A stretch of 15,989 nt of DNA from an uncultured Collinsella sp. (GCA_902493895.1 CABUQW010000039.1:1-15989), one strand, 5' to 3'. Numbered from the stretch's first letter, positions 1 to 7,346 are shown. Translations and numbers: made by a program. Notes: generated by a model not told the origin, from the sequence alone.

Positions 1-9
1 CGACGCTGC

Positions 10-108
10 GCGGGCCGCATTTGGACAATCTGACGTTCAACTTCAAGGGCGCGACCAGAAGGTCAGCGCCCTTTCGTTTCACGTCACCTTGTCTCAAATG
101 CGGCCCGC
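10..108. repeat. Long imperfect palindrome (about 100 nt)
   Basis: The left arm GCGGGCCGCATTTG (10-23) is the exact reverse complement of 95-108. Pairing continues inward: 24-28 with 89-93, 32-36 (GACGT) with 81-85, and 45-56 with 61-73 around an AGAA loop with one bulged A. The whole stretch can therefore fold into one long hairpin as RNA or a cruciform as DNA. The tip could act as a terminator, but neither side is followed by a convincing T run. I see no coding frame that explains it. It could be a small palindromic mobile repeat or a structured RNA end. Confidence 0.75.
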
Positions 109-164
109 TCGCTGCCGTTGCCAAAACATCGGCGTTGCCTTGCTTCGGGAATGCGGCAGATAGA

Positions 165-201
165 GACGTTCCTTTTTTGCCGGCAGTTTGGGACACTCCT
201 T
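165..201 (+). repeat. 37-bp direct repeat, copy 1
   Basis: This stretch matches 1676-1712 at 34 of 37 positions in the same orientation. The core reads TGCCGGCAGTTTGG. The two copies bracket the ATPase gene and its upstream tandem repeats. Its ends (GACGTTCC and GGACACTCC) are loosely inverted relative to each other, so each copy is itself a weak dyad. It may be a dispersed genomic repeat or a scar of insertion or recombination. Confidence 0.8.
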
Positions 202-224
202 ACGGGGCACCCCCTCCACAGCGC

Positions 225-1526
225 CTATGCCAGCTTGTCGATTTGCCCAATCTCCCAGAGCGGAATATTGACGAGCGTGCCTTCGTCTCTATATGCCGCT
301 AACGATGTTCTCACGCAGCGCTCGAGCTTGAACTTCTCGCAGGCAATCCTCAGGCTCTTCGCTTTGAGATTCTCTGCCGCCTTGACCTCGAGCGGAAGCA
401 CGGTCCCCGCATGGTCGACGGCAAAGTCAGTCTCTGCATTGCCGGAGGAGGATGACCAATACGCGGGAGTATTGCCTTGGAGCAAAAGCTCCTGTGCGAC
501 GTATTGCTCGGTCAGCGAGCCTTTGAACTCCGTAAAAACAGCGGGCCCGTTCAGAACAATGGCTGGCGTGAGGCCGGAGAGTGCTCCGAGGATGCCGGTG
601 TCGATGCAGAACAGCTTGAAGCCCGAGAGATCCTCGTAGCTTGTGAGCGGTGCTCTTAGGGCGGAAACACGTGGTACCTTATGAACGATTCCATAGTCCA
701 TGAGCCACTGGAGGCTTTCCTCAAAATCGCGTGCGCGCGCCCCGGGACGAAGCGCGCCGTAGACGAACTTCTTGTTTTCCTTTGCGAGCTGGCCGGGAAG
801 GGATTTCCAAACCAGCCTCATGCGCTCGACGATGCGGGCTGGCGCATGCTTGCCAAAATCGGATTCATAAGCTTCGATGATTTGCTGCTGAAGCCTGCGG
901 GCTTCGATGAAATCGTGGGAGGCGGCGAAAGCGGAGACAACTTCTGGCATGCCACCGACAACGAGGTATTCCTTGAGCAGGCGCTCGAGCTTTTCAGAAA
1001 CGTTTGCCAGCAGGTCAATGTCTGCGGCAAGGATGGCATCTGCGAGCGGATTGCCATCGACGGCACGAACGAACTCGACAAACCCCATGGGGCGCATGGT
1101 GAGCTGGTCAATCTTGCCGACGGGGAACGACTCGTTTTCGCGTCGGAGCGCGAGCCCCATATAGGAGCCGGCTGCCACGATATGGTATTCCGGCGCCAGC
1201 TCGTTGAAGTATTTGAGCGAGGTGATGCCACGCGGTGCCTCTTGGATTTCGTCGAAGATGATGAGCGTGTCTGTCGGCGTTATGGTCTGGCCGCGTAGGA
1301 GCTCTATCTGGGAGATGATGCGTTTGGGGTCAAGGCTTCCGTCGAACAGCGAACGTGCGCCCGGTTCGAGCATAAAGTCAAAACGGATGACGTTTTGATA
1401 CTGCTGGCCTGCGAATTCGTTGAGAAGCCAGGTTTTTCCCGTCTGGCGGGCCCCCTTAAGCAGGAGGGGCTTGCGGTTTGCCCTAGATTTCCAAGCGATG
1501 AGTTCGTCCATTAGCTGTCGCTGCAT
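225..1526 (-). CDS. AAA-family ATPase with DUF4143-type C-terminal domain
   Basis: A 433-residue protein of the widespread AAA_14/DUF4143 ATPase family, whose cellular role is not established. The Walker A loop is GARQTGKT (25-32), Walker B ends in FDE (91-93), and a sensor-like AAGS follows at 118-121. The C-terminal part looks like a PD-(D/E)XK nuclease-like fold: E340, D367 (in ETDF) and E380-V-K382 are in the expected order. Length is normal for the family, so the gene appears intact. The ATG at 1526 is preceded by AGGAGG (1531-1536), only 4 nt away, and by a TATACT -10 box. It stands alone on the minus strand, with 33-bp tandem repeats upstream and 37-bp direct repeats on both sides, which suggests an accessory module. 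The family assignment is secure. Any role in defence or addiction is speculation. Confidence 0.88.
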   Translation of the reverse strand: MQRQLMDELIAWKSRANRKPLLLKGARQTGKTWLLNEFAGQQYQNVIRFDFMLEPGARSLFDGSLDPKRIISQIELLRGQTITPTDTLIIFDEIQEAPRGITSLKYFNELAPEYHIVAAGSYMGLALRRENESFPVGKIDQLTMRPMGFVEFVRAVDGNPLADAILAADIDLLANVSEKLERLLKEYLVVGGMPEVVSAFAASHDFIEARRLQQQIIEAYESDFGKHAPARIVERMRLVWKSLPGQLAKENKKFVYGALRPGARARDFEESLQWLMDYGIVHKVPRVSALRAPLTSYEDLSGFKLFCIDTGILGALSGLTPAIVLNGPAVFTEFKGSLTEQYVAQELLLQGNTPAYWSSSSGNAETDFAVDHAGTVLPLEVKAAENLKAKSLRIACEKFKLERCVRTSLAAYRDEGTLVNIPLWEIGQIDKLA

Positions 1527-1549
1527 ACTGCCTCCTAACGATCATGGTT

Positions 1550-1578
1550 AGTATAAGACCGTTTCGGTCTTTCCATCG
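1550..1578 (-). promoter_or_regulatory. Putative ATPase promoter with internal dyad
   Basis: On the minus strand a TATACT -10 box lies at 1555-1550. Upstream of it, where the spacer would be, is a perfect dyad AAGACCG-TTT-CGGTCTT (1555-1571). The -35 position (CGATGG, 1578-1573) is poor and falls inside the first 33-bp repeat. A weak -35 together with a dyad and repeats suggests control by a DNA-binding protein. This is inference from layout only. Confidence 0.5.
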
Positions 1579-1668
1579 AAAAATGTGGGAGTAAACCACG
1601 TTTTTCCATCGAATAATGTGTGAGGCAACCACGTTTTTCCATCGAATAATGTGGGTGTTTAGGTCGGC
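1570..1668 (-). repeat. Three 33-bp tandem repeats upstream of the ATPase
   Basis: The motif TTTCCATCGAAWAATGTG starts at about 1570, 1603 and 1636, a constant 33-bp period. On the minus strand the unit begins CACATTATTCGATGGAAA. The middle and distal copies are nearly identical, while the copy nearest the gene diverges where it merges into the promoter dyad. The period is close to three helical turns, so equivalent bases face one side of the DNA, as in iterons or multi-site operators. The array ends within about 45 bp of the ATPase start. Confidence 0.85.
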
Positions 1669-1675
1669 ACCTGGG

Positions 1676-1712
1676 GACGTTCCTTCTCTGCCGGCAGTTT
1701 GGAACACTCCTT
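1676..1712 (+). repeat. 37-bp direct repeat, copy 2
   Basis: Same orientation as 165-201, with three mismatches in 37. It lies just beyond the tandem repeats, so the ATPase gene and its control region sit between the two copies, about 1.5 kb apart. Confidence 0.8.
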
Positions 1713-1742
1713 GTTTTGATGCAAATTAGCTACCCTTGCATC

Positions 1743-1782
1743 AGAAAACGGCGCCCGTCGGCGATGTTGCCGGCGGGCACCG
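1743..1782 (-). terminator. Rho-independent terminator of galKT
   Basis: On the minus strand a GC-rich 14-bp stem (1782-1769 with 1762-1749; two non-Watson-Crick positions that can form G-U pairs) has a 6-nt loop and is followed by TTTTCT. It lies about 55 bp after the galT stop and is correctly placed to end galKT transcription. Confidence 0.8.
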
Positions 1783-1838
1783 TGGTCGTGTAGGTGGCTA
1801 TGTCGTGGGGGCTGCCGTTGAGCGTCCGGGTCTGTGCT

Positions 1839-3467
1839 CTACAGCGAGTCGATAAAGCGCTGCTGGGCGGCACGTCCTGCCTCGTCCCACTTAAAGACGC
1901 CGGCGTTGTCGAGCACGTGGCCAAACACCACGCCGACCTCCTCGTGCAGGATATCGATGGCGTTGTCGGCCGTAAGCTCGTCGGCGCGGCGGGCAAAGAC
2001 GTCCTCAGCCCATGCGGCGTGGCTGCGGCAAAGATCATCGCCCTCGAGCGCACCGGCAAGGTCGTAGCTGGCATCGACCTTGGCTGCCAGCAGATGCTCA
2101 CGGACAGCGCCAAGCTCGGGAACCAGGCGCGGCGGCAGAATGGCCAGGCCCATGACTTCGATCAGGCCGATGTTCTCCTTCTTAATGTGGTGGTACTCGG
2201 CATGTGGGTGGAAAACGCCTAGCGGGTGCTCGTCGGTCGTGATATTGCAGCGAAGCGCCAGGTAGGCTTCGTAGATTTCGCCACCGGCGTTGCCGCGAGA
2301 GTCGACGCGGCGGATGACGGGCGTCACGGTGTTGTGTGCCGCGCCGTCGGCTGTGTGCGCGATGACGCCCACGGACTCATCGGTCCACTCGCGCCATGCC
2401 AGGATAATCTTCTCGGCGGCGTCGAGCAGCTGGGCGCGGTCGTGCGAGCGCAGGCGCAGCACCGAGAGCGGCCACTGCAGCACGGTACCACTGACCTGGT
2501 CAAATCCGGGCACGCTAAACTGCGAGACCTCGGCGGCATGCATCATGGGGAACTCGTGCGCACCGCCCTGGAAGTGGTCGTGCGAAAGAATCGAGCCGCC
2601 CACGATGGGCAGGTCGGCGTTGGAGCCAATAAAGTAGTGCGGGAACAGGTCGACAAAGTCGAGCAGACAGGTCAGACCCTTGCGGTCCACGTGCATCGGG
2701 CGATGCTCGGAGCTCATGGCAATGCAGTGCTCGTTAAAGTACGCGTACGGGCTGTACTGGAAACCCCAGCGCTCGCCGTCGAGCTGGATGGGGATAACGC
2801 GCAGATTCTGGCGGGCGGGGTGAGCGCCGCCGTCGGCTGCGGCGGAGCGTCCGGGATAGCCCTCGTTTTCGATGCAGAGCTGGCAGGCGGGATACTTCTC
2901 GCCCGTGTTCTTGGCTACACCTGCCGCGGCGATATCGCGCGGGTCCTTCTCAGGCTTGGACAGGTTGATAGTGATCTCAAGATCGCCCCAGTTGGTGGGG
3001 GTGCTCCATTTGATGTTGCGCGCGATGGCGGCACGGCGCACGTAGCCGGCGTCGCAGCACAGGCCGTAGAACCAGTCGGTTGCGGCGCGGGGCTCGTTGA
3101 CGCCCATACGTCCGTTGAACTCTTCGTTTACAACCGAAGGCCTCGGCATGAGCACGCCCATGATTCGCATGGCGATGCGGTCGCGGCCCGATGCTGTGTC
3201 CTCGGCGGCACCGTTGGCAACGGCGGTCTCGGAAAGCGCGGCAAGCGTGCCTTCAAGGTCAAAGTCGGGCAGGGTATCGGGGTGCAAGAGCGAGAGTTTC
3301 TCAACCTGGAGCGCCCAGGCCATATCGAGCGCGGGCCCCGTAGCGCCGATGCACTCCAAAATGGTGTTGTATGCCCAGATGCGGTCGTCCTGGCCGATCA
3401 TCGATCGGTGGATGGCGTACTCGGTCAGGTTCTGTGCGGCCTCGCGCACGTCAGTCATTACAGCCAT
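1839..3467 (-). CDS. galT: Galactose-1-phosphate uridylyltransferase (GalT type 2)
   Basis: Cytoplasmic enzyme of the Leloir pathway. It exchanges galactose-1-phosphate with UDP-glucose to give UDP-galactose and glucose-1-phosphate. The 542 residues and overall sequence fit the long second GalT family, common in Firmicutes and some Actinobacteria, rather than the ~350-residue E. coli type. The active-site signature SHDHFQGG carries H296, H298 and Q300, with H298 expected to be the uridylylated residue. Two starts are possible. ATG 3467 has AAGGGGG about 10 nt upstream. ATG 3458 overlaps the galK stop as TAATG. I chose 3467 for its spacing. Either way the gene overlaps or abuts galK and is translated from the same mRNA. 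A strong terminator follows. Confidence 0.95.
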   Translation of the reverse strand: MAVMTDVREAAQNLTEYAIHRSMIGQDDRIWAYNTILECIGATGPALDMAWALQVEKLSLLHPDTLPDFDLEGTLAALSETAVANGAAEDTASGRDRIAMRIMGVLMPRPSVVNEEFNGRMGVNEPRAATDWFYGLCCDAGYVRRAAIARNIKWSTPTNWGDLEITINLSKPEKDPRDIAAAGVAKNTGEKYPACQLCIENEGYPGRSAAADGGAHPARQNLRVIPIQLDGERWGFQYSPYAYFNEHCIAMSSEHRPMHVDRKGLTCLLDFVDLFPHYFIGSNADLPIVGGSILSHDHFQGGAHEFPMMHAAEVSQFSVPGFDQVSGTVLQWPLSVLRLRSHDRAQLLDAAEKIILAWREWTDESVGVIAHTADGAAHNTVTPVIRRVDSRGNAGGEIYEAYLALRCNITTDEHPLGVFHPHAEYHHIKKENIGLIEVMGLAILPPRLVPELGAVREHLLAAKVDASYDLAGALEGDDLCRSHAAWAEDVFARRADELTADNAIDILHEEVGVVFGHVLDNAGVFKWDEAGRAAQQRFIDSL

Positions 3468-4663
3468 GCCGCGTAAGCCCCCTTGTCAGAGATGGCGTAG
3501 TGACGGGCAGAGCCCTCGCCCAGCCAGCCGTTCATCTTGGCAATGAAGGTGTCGACTAGGTCGAGCGGCACGAAGGCCTGGATGGTGCCACCAAAGCCGC
3601 CACCGTGGATACGGACGGCGCCGCGGCCGTCGAGCACGTGCTCGGCCAGCGCCAGGGCATACATGGAAGGCTGCTCGGAACCCAGCTTGGCAACAACATT
3701 CTGCAGGTACATGGCAGAGCTGGCGCCGGACTCGCGCGTCAGGACCAGGAACTGGTCGATGTCGCCGGCGTTCAGAGCTGCCCAGCGCTTGTCGACCAGG
3801 CCGTTCTCGTACCAGTAGTGAACGGCGCGCAGGCAGGCACGGTCGCCCAGCTTGGCGCGCAGCTCGGGGAGCTTGGCGTCAAAGTCAGCAACGTTTACCT
3901 CGCACAGGCGTGCCTTGCCAAACTCGGCGGCGACGTCCTGCATCTCGCGCGGAACGGCGGCGTAGTCGTCGGTGGCTGCCACATGGTCGGCGCCAACCTT
4001 AACGAGCACGAGCGCATAGCCGTGATCCTCAAAGTTGAGCTCGAGCTTCTGGGTTTTAGGCTGAGCCTGGTCCTCAAAGTCCATGTAGGCAAGGCCGCCC
4101 AGGCACACGGCTGCCTGATCCATAAGACCGCAGGGCTTGCCGTAATAGTTGTTCTCGGTGCGCTGGCTCATCTGGGCGAGCGCGACAGGCTCGATGGCGG
4201 GTGCGCCCCAGAGGGTTTCCATGGCACGACCGTACGCGGCCTCGACGGCAGCGGAGCTGGATAGGCCGCCGCCCGAAGGGACGGAGCAAGTAAAGGCGAA
4301 GTCGAAGCCCTTGGGCTCAACACCAAGCGCTGCAATCTCGTGGGCCATACCGCGGACGAGGCTTGCGGACGTGCCCTTCTCGGACTCCTGAACATCTAGC
4401 GTATCGAGTGTGATCTCAAAGGTGGGGTAGCCCTCGTCGGCTACGCGAACCTTGTTGGAATCGGTTGCCACGGCGATGCCGTCGACGGCGACATCGAGCG
4501 AGCCGGCGATAACGTGGCCGCCCTCGTGGTCGGTGTGGTTGCCGCTGATCTCGGAACGGCCGGGCGCGTGCACGTAGAGCACCTGGCGGTCGCCGATGGG
4601 GCCAAACTCCTCCTCGAACAGCTTGGTGAGCGTGGCGAATGTCTTTTCGTCGGGGGTGGTCAT
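3458..4663 (-). CDS. galK: Galactokinase
   Basis: GHMP-family kinase that phosphorylates galactose with ATP to galactose-1-phosphate, the substrate of the downstream GalT. At 401 residues it has normal length. Visible motifs are the galactokinase signature PGRSEISGNHTDHEGG (34-49), the ATP-binding loop SVPSGGGLSSSAA (127-139), the catalytic aspartate in CGLMDQ (D182), and the C-terminal HGGGFGGT (353-360). In the signature the usual GEHTDY reads GNHTDH, a variant I associate with clostridial-type galactokinases. ATG 4663 is chosen because AAGGAAAGGA lies just upstream and MTTPDEK starts the conserved region. An in-frame extension to 4750 would run through an operator and lacks similarity. It is first in a two-gene operon and overlaps galT at its 3' end. 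Confidence 0.96.
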   Translation of the reverse strand: MTTPDEKTFATLTKLFEEEFGPIGDRQVLYVHAPGRSEISGNHTDHEGGHVIAGSLDVAVDGIAVATDSNKVRVADEGYPTFEITLDTLDVQESEKGTSASLVRGMAHEIAALGVEPKGFDFAFTCSVPSGGGLSSSAAVEAAYGRAMETLWGAPAIEPVALAQMSQRTENNYYGKPCGLMDQAAVCLGGLAYMDFEDQAQPKTQKLELNFEDHGYALVLVKVGADHVAATDDYAAVPREMQDVAAEFGKARLCEVNVADFDAKLPELRAKLGDRACLRAVHYWYENGLVDKRWAALNAGDIDQFLVLTRESGASSAMYLQNVVAKLGSEQPSMYALALAEHVLDGRGAVRIHGGGFGGTIQAFVPLDLVDTFIAKMNGWLGEGSARHYAISDKGAYAAWL

Positions 4664-4707
4664 GGGAGTCCTTTCCTTGGCGTGCCCGGGTGGGTTTTGC
4701 GTCGTTA

Positions 4708-4721
4708 TGAGTACGTTAACA
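4708..4721 (+). promoter_or_regulatory. LacI-type operator 1 (galK leader)
   Basis: TGAGTACGTTAACA fits the TGWNANCGNTNWCA shape of LacI/CcpA-family operators at all but one defined position. It lies in the predicted galK 5' leader, about 20-35 nt after the predicted transcription start. The extended 17-mer 4704-4720 is an exact inverted copy of 4773-4789. Confidence 0.7.
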
Positions 4722-4748
4722 ACTTGTAGCGGCATGAACCAAGTGTTC

Positions 4749-4777
4749 ACGATACCGCACGTTACGGGCTATGTTAA
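4749..4777 (-). promoter_or_regulatory. Candidate galKT promoter
   Basis: On the minus strand TTAACA (4777-4772) and TATCGT (4754-4749) are separated by 17 bp, giving 5/6 and 4/6 matches to the housekeeping consensus. The -35 box lies inside operator 2, so repressor binding there would block polymerase. The predicted leader is about 80 nt. Confidence 0.5.
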
Positions 4778-4785
4778 CGTACTCA
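4772..4785 (-). promoter_or_regulatory. LacI-type operator 2 (galK -35 region)
   Basis: TGTTAACGTACTCA is the exact reverse complement of operator 1. Centres are 64 bp apart, about six helical turns, which would suit looping between bound dimers. It overlaps the predicted galK -35 box. Confidence 0.72.
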
Positions 4786-4894
4786 TAACACATCGCTTGC
4801 CACTTTTTGAGAATCTGGTAATCGGTAGAAATACAGCCGTGAACGGTACTGCCGTATGGACTTATAAAGCAGAAGAGATGCAGATAGAAAAAGT

Positions 4895-4908
4895 AGAGTA
4901 CGTTAACA
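4895..4908 (+). promoter_or_regulatory. LacI-type operator 3 (regulator leader)
   Basis: AGAGTACGTTAACA matches operator 1 at 13 of 14 positions and has the same orientation. It lies about 95 bp before the regulator start and just after a TATAAA box, so it probably mediates autoregulation. Confidence 0.65.
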
Positions 4909-5001
4909 TGCGTCCGACGATAGCGGGCCTCGGCGCGGGATGTATTACTGCCCGGGCCGGCATTCACGCTATTCAGATCTCGCAAGGGTGAAGGTGATCC
5001 T

Positions 5002-6033
5002 GTGGCAAGGCGCCCGTCCAACGATACCAGTTCGCGTCCGGTCTCCATGGCTGACGTCGCCCGCGCTGCCGGCGTTTCGCAGCAGACGGTTTCGCGCGTC
5101 GCCAACGGCTTGCCCAACGTTAACGAGCAGACGCGCCAGCGCGTGCAGGCTGCTATGCAAGAGCTCGGCTTTCGTCCGAGTTATGCCGGTCGCTCGCTGC
5201 GCGACGGCCGTTACCATTCGGTCGGCCTATGCATCAACGATGTCACCAAGTTTGGCAACCTCTCAATGATCGACGGCATCGCCAGCGCTGCTCGCGAGCA
5301 TAATTGCGCCATCACGCTGGTCGAGATGTCCAAGACTGAGGAATTCTCGCTTGCCGAGGCCACGCGTCGTATGGCCGCATTGCCGGTGGATGGCATCATC
5401 ATCGGCATGAGCCGCATGGCGCCCGATTTTGAGACGTTTGATCCACTGCCGGGCATTGGAACGGTCATCGTTACCATGTACGCGCATCCGCGCGTGACTA
5501 CGGTCGATTCCGACCATTACGGCTGCTCGCTCTTGCTTATGGATCACCTGTTTGAGCTGGGGCACGAGCAGATTCGCTATATTGGCGGCCCGTCGTTCTC
5601 GGTCGACGAGCAATTTCGTCGCGCCGGTTGGCAGGATGCGCTCGAGCGTAAACACATCGAGCCGTCAGAGCCGCTCGAGGGCGACTGGTCTGCCAACAGC
5701 GGCTACGAGGCCGGCAGGTACCTGGCCGAGCACGACCGCACTATGACGGCGATCTATGCGGCAAACGACCAGATGGCAAATGGCGCGATTGCCGCGCTGC
5801 GCGATAGCGGTCTGCGCGTGCCCGAGGACGTGAGCGTGGTGGGTGTCGACGATTCGCTCGATGATTTTGTCGCGCATAACGAGCTTACGACCGTTCGATT
5901 CGACTTGCATCAACGTGGGCGCGAGGTATTCGAGCATGCGGTTCCCGAGGTGGGTACGGCGGGCAAAACCGTTGCCATTCGTATTCCCGGCCAACTCATT
6001 ATTCGACATAGCACGGCGATACCGCGCGCATAG
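5002..6033 (+). CDS. LacI-family transcriptional regulator (probable galactose repressor)
   Basis: A 343-residue repressor. The N-terminal helix-turn-helix is SMADVARAAGVSQQTVSRVANG (about 15-36), followed by the hinge region (about 48-66) and a periplasmic-binding-protein-like sensor domain to the end, with the family landmarks AANDQMANGA (253-262) and VGVDD (280-284). The GTG at 5002 is chosen because AAGG lies 7 nt upstream and the conserved region begins soon after. It is divergent from galKT, and three identical operator-like sites fill the gap, so control of galKT and of itself is likely. The inducer (galactose or a derivative) is inferred from context. A role as a global CcpA-like regulator is less likely but not excluded. 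Confidence 0.92.
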   Translation: MARRPSNDTSSRPVSMADVARAAGVSQQTVSRVANGLPNVNEQTRQRVQAAMQELGFRPSYAGRSLRDGRYHSVGLCINDVTKFGNLSMIDGIASAAREHNCAITLVEMSKTEEFSLAEATRRMAALPVDGIIIGMSRMAPDFETFDPLPGIGTVIVTMYAHPRVTTVDSDHYGCSLLLMDHLFELGHEQIRYIGGPSFSVDEQFRRAGWQDALERKHIEPSEPLEGDWSANSGYEAGRYLAEHDRTMTAIYAANDQMANGAIAALRDSGLRVPEDVSVVGVDDSLDDFVAHNELTTVRFDLHQRGREVFEHAVPEVGTAGKTVAIRIPGQLIIRHSTAIPRA

Positions 6034-6116
6034 TTTGTGCAGGTAAACGGCGATTTATCGTATTTCAATAACAATCGGTAAGGATGCCGGCGGATAACAG
6101 TTGGAATGCTGCCGAG

Positions 6117-6153
6117 TGCTATGATAGACGGGTTATTTTGTCTATCTAGGAGG
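6117..6153 (+). promoter_or_regulatory. Extended -10 promoter and RBS of the flavodiiron gene
   Basis: TGCTATGAT (6117-6125) is an extended -10 element (TGn plus a 5/6 match to TATAAT). No good -35 stands at the right distance, as is usual for this class. AGGAGG (6148-6153) lies 9 nt before the ATG at 6163. Confidence 0.6.
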
Positions 6154-6162
6154 CTTTGCCTG

Positions 6163-7323
6163 ATGGAGATCACCAAGGATATCCGCTACGTTGGCGTCGA
6201 CGATCACGACATTGACCTGTTCGAGGGCCAGTACGATGTGTCCGAGAATGGTATGGCATACAACAGCTACGTTATCTTGGGCGAGAAGATCGCTGTCGCC
6301 GATTCGGTCGACGGTGGTTTTGTCGACGAGTGGCTCGGCAACCTCGAGGTCGCGCTCGATGGACGTACGCCCGACTACCTGGTTATCCATCACATGGAGC
6401 CCGATCACTCTGCTGGCATCGCCGCCTTTATGGAGCGCTACCCCCAGGCACAGATTGTGGCCAGCATGGGTGCCTTCCGCATGATGGTCAACTACTTTGG
6501 CACCGACTACCCCGAGCGCAAGATGGTCGTCAAAGAGGGCGACGTGCTCGATCTGGGCGGTCACAGCCTAACGTTTGTCGGCGCTCCCAACGTTCACTGG
6601 CCCGAGGTGATTTTCTCCTACGAGTCTACCGACAAGGTGCTCTTTAGTGCCGACGGCTTTGGCAAGTTCGGCGCCAACGACATCGAGGACCCGGAAGGCT
6701 GGGCTTGCGAAGCGCGCCGCTACTACTTTGGCATCGTCGGTAAGTTCGGCAAATTCGTGCAGACCGTGCTCAAGAAGGCCGCCGATCTGGATATCCAGAT
6801 CATCTGTCCGCTCCATGGTCCTGTTCTTACCGAGAATCTGGGCTATTACCTCGACACCTACAACACCTGGTCGAGCTATCAGCCCGAGGACGAGGGCGTC
6901 ACGATTGCCTATGTGAGCGTGTACGGCCATCTGAAGGCCGCCGTTGAGGAGCTTGCATCTGCGCTCGAGGCCCGCGGCCAGAAGGTTTCCGTCTTTGACT
7001 TGGCTCGCGACGACATGGCCGAGGCCGTTGAGGATGCGTTCCGCTATGACCGTCTGGTGCTCGCCTCCATCACCTATCAGGGCGAGATCTTCCCGTTCAT
7101 GAGCACCTTTATCCACACGCTTGCCGAGCACGCCTATCAGAACCGTACGGTGGCGCTCGTTGAGGCCGGCTCCTGGGCGCCCACCGCTGCCAAGGTTATG
7201 ACCAAGGAGCTCGAGGGCATGAAGGACATCACCCTGGCGCAGAACAAGGTGACCGTGCTGGGCTCGCTCAACGACGCCTCGCGCGCTCAGATCGAGGTTC
7301 TCGCCGACGAGCTGTCCAAGTAG
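6163..7323 (+). CDS. fprA: Flavodiiron protein (FprA-type O2/NO reductase)
   Basis: Cytoplasmic enzyme that reduces oxygen to water, or nitric oxide to nitrous oxide, protecting anaerobes. The 386 residues comprise a metallo-beta-lactamase-like domain (1 to about 245) and a flavodoxin-like FMN domain (about 247-386). All expected di-iron ligands are visible: H77, E79, D81 and H82 in HMEPDH, H145 in NVHWPE, D164 in SADGFG, and H218 in CPLHGP. No rubredoxin or extra reductase domain follows, so it is a class A protein needing a separate electron donor, which is not in this window. ATG 6163 has AGGAGG at ideal spacing. The frame extends to 6106 but the added residues overlap the promoter. A promoter upstream and a terminator downstream indicate a single-gene unit. 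O2 versus NO preference cannot be read from sequence. Confidence 0.94.
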   Translation: MEITKDIRYVGVDDHDIDLFEGQYDVSENGMAYNSYVILGEKIAVADSVDGGFVDEWLGNLEVALDGRTPDYLVIHHMEPDHSAGIAAFMERYPQAQIVASMGAFRMMVNYFGTDYPERKMVVKEGDVLDLGGHSLTFVGAPNVHWPEVIFSYESTDKVLFSADGFGKFGANDIEDPEGWACEARRYYFGIVGKFGKFVQTVLKKAADLDIQIICPLHGPVLTENLGYYLDTYNTWSSYQPEDEGVTIAYVSVYGHLKAAVEELASALEARGQKVSVFDLARDDMAEAVEDAFRYDRLVLASITYQGEIFPFMSTFIHTLAEHAYQNRTVALVEAGSWAPTAAKVMTKELEGMKDITLAQNKVTVLGSLNDASRAQIEVLADELSK

Positions 7324-7346
7324 CGACACATTCACTTCTGATGCTC

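Larger units (their letters stand above)
1527..1838. other. Gene-free interval between the ATPase and galT
   Basis: This gap holds, in order, the ATPase ribosome binding site and -10 box, a 17-bp dyad, three 33-bp tandem repeats, the second 37-bp direct repeat, a GATGCAA/TTGCATC inverted repeat (1718-1724 and 1736-1742), and the galT terminator. No further coding region is supported. Confidence 0.7.
4664..5001. promoter_or_regulatory. Divergent galK / lacI-type regulator control region
   Basis: A 338-bp region between divergent genes. It holds three copies of one LacI-type operator (4708-4721, 4772-4785, 4895-4908), a candidate galK promoter overlapping the middle copy, a TATAAA box (4863-4868) that could serve the regulator gene, and the AAGG ribosome binding site of the regulator at 4991. 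Nothing in it looks coding. Confidence 0.75.

Noticed and set aside
1570..1668. CRISPR array
   Set aside because: The units are contiguous 33-bp tandem repeats with no variable spacers, and no cas gene is present.
1483..1707. Small minus-strand frame encoding an 11-residue repeat (HIIRWKNVV type)
   Set aside because: The repeated peptide only reflects the 33-bp DNA period, which is a multiple of three. It starts at a GTG inside the 37-bp repeat and runs through the ATPase promoter into its coding region.
2226..3476. Long plus-strand open frame opposite galT
   Set aside because: It is a shadow of galT caused by high GC at third positions. galT has clear catalytic motifs and this frame has none.
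4664..4750. N-terminal extension of galactokinase
   Set aside because: It would translate operator 1 and the leader. ATG 4663 has a strong ribosome binding site and begins the conserved sequence.
4708..4908. CcpA-type catabolite (cre) sites
   Set aside because: The sites fit the general cre shape at all but one position, but their near-identity and clustering beside a LacI-family gene point to that local regulator.
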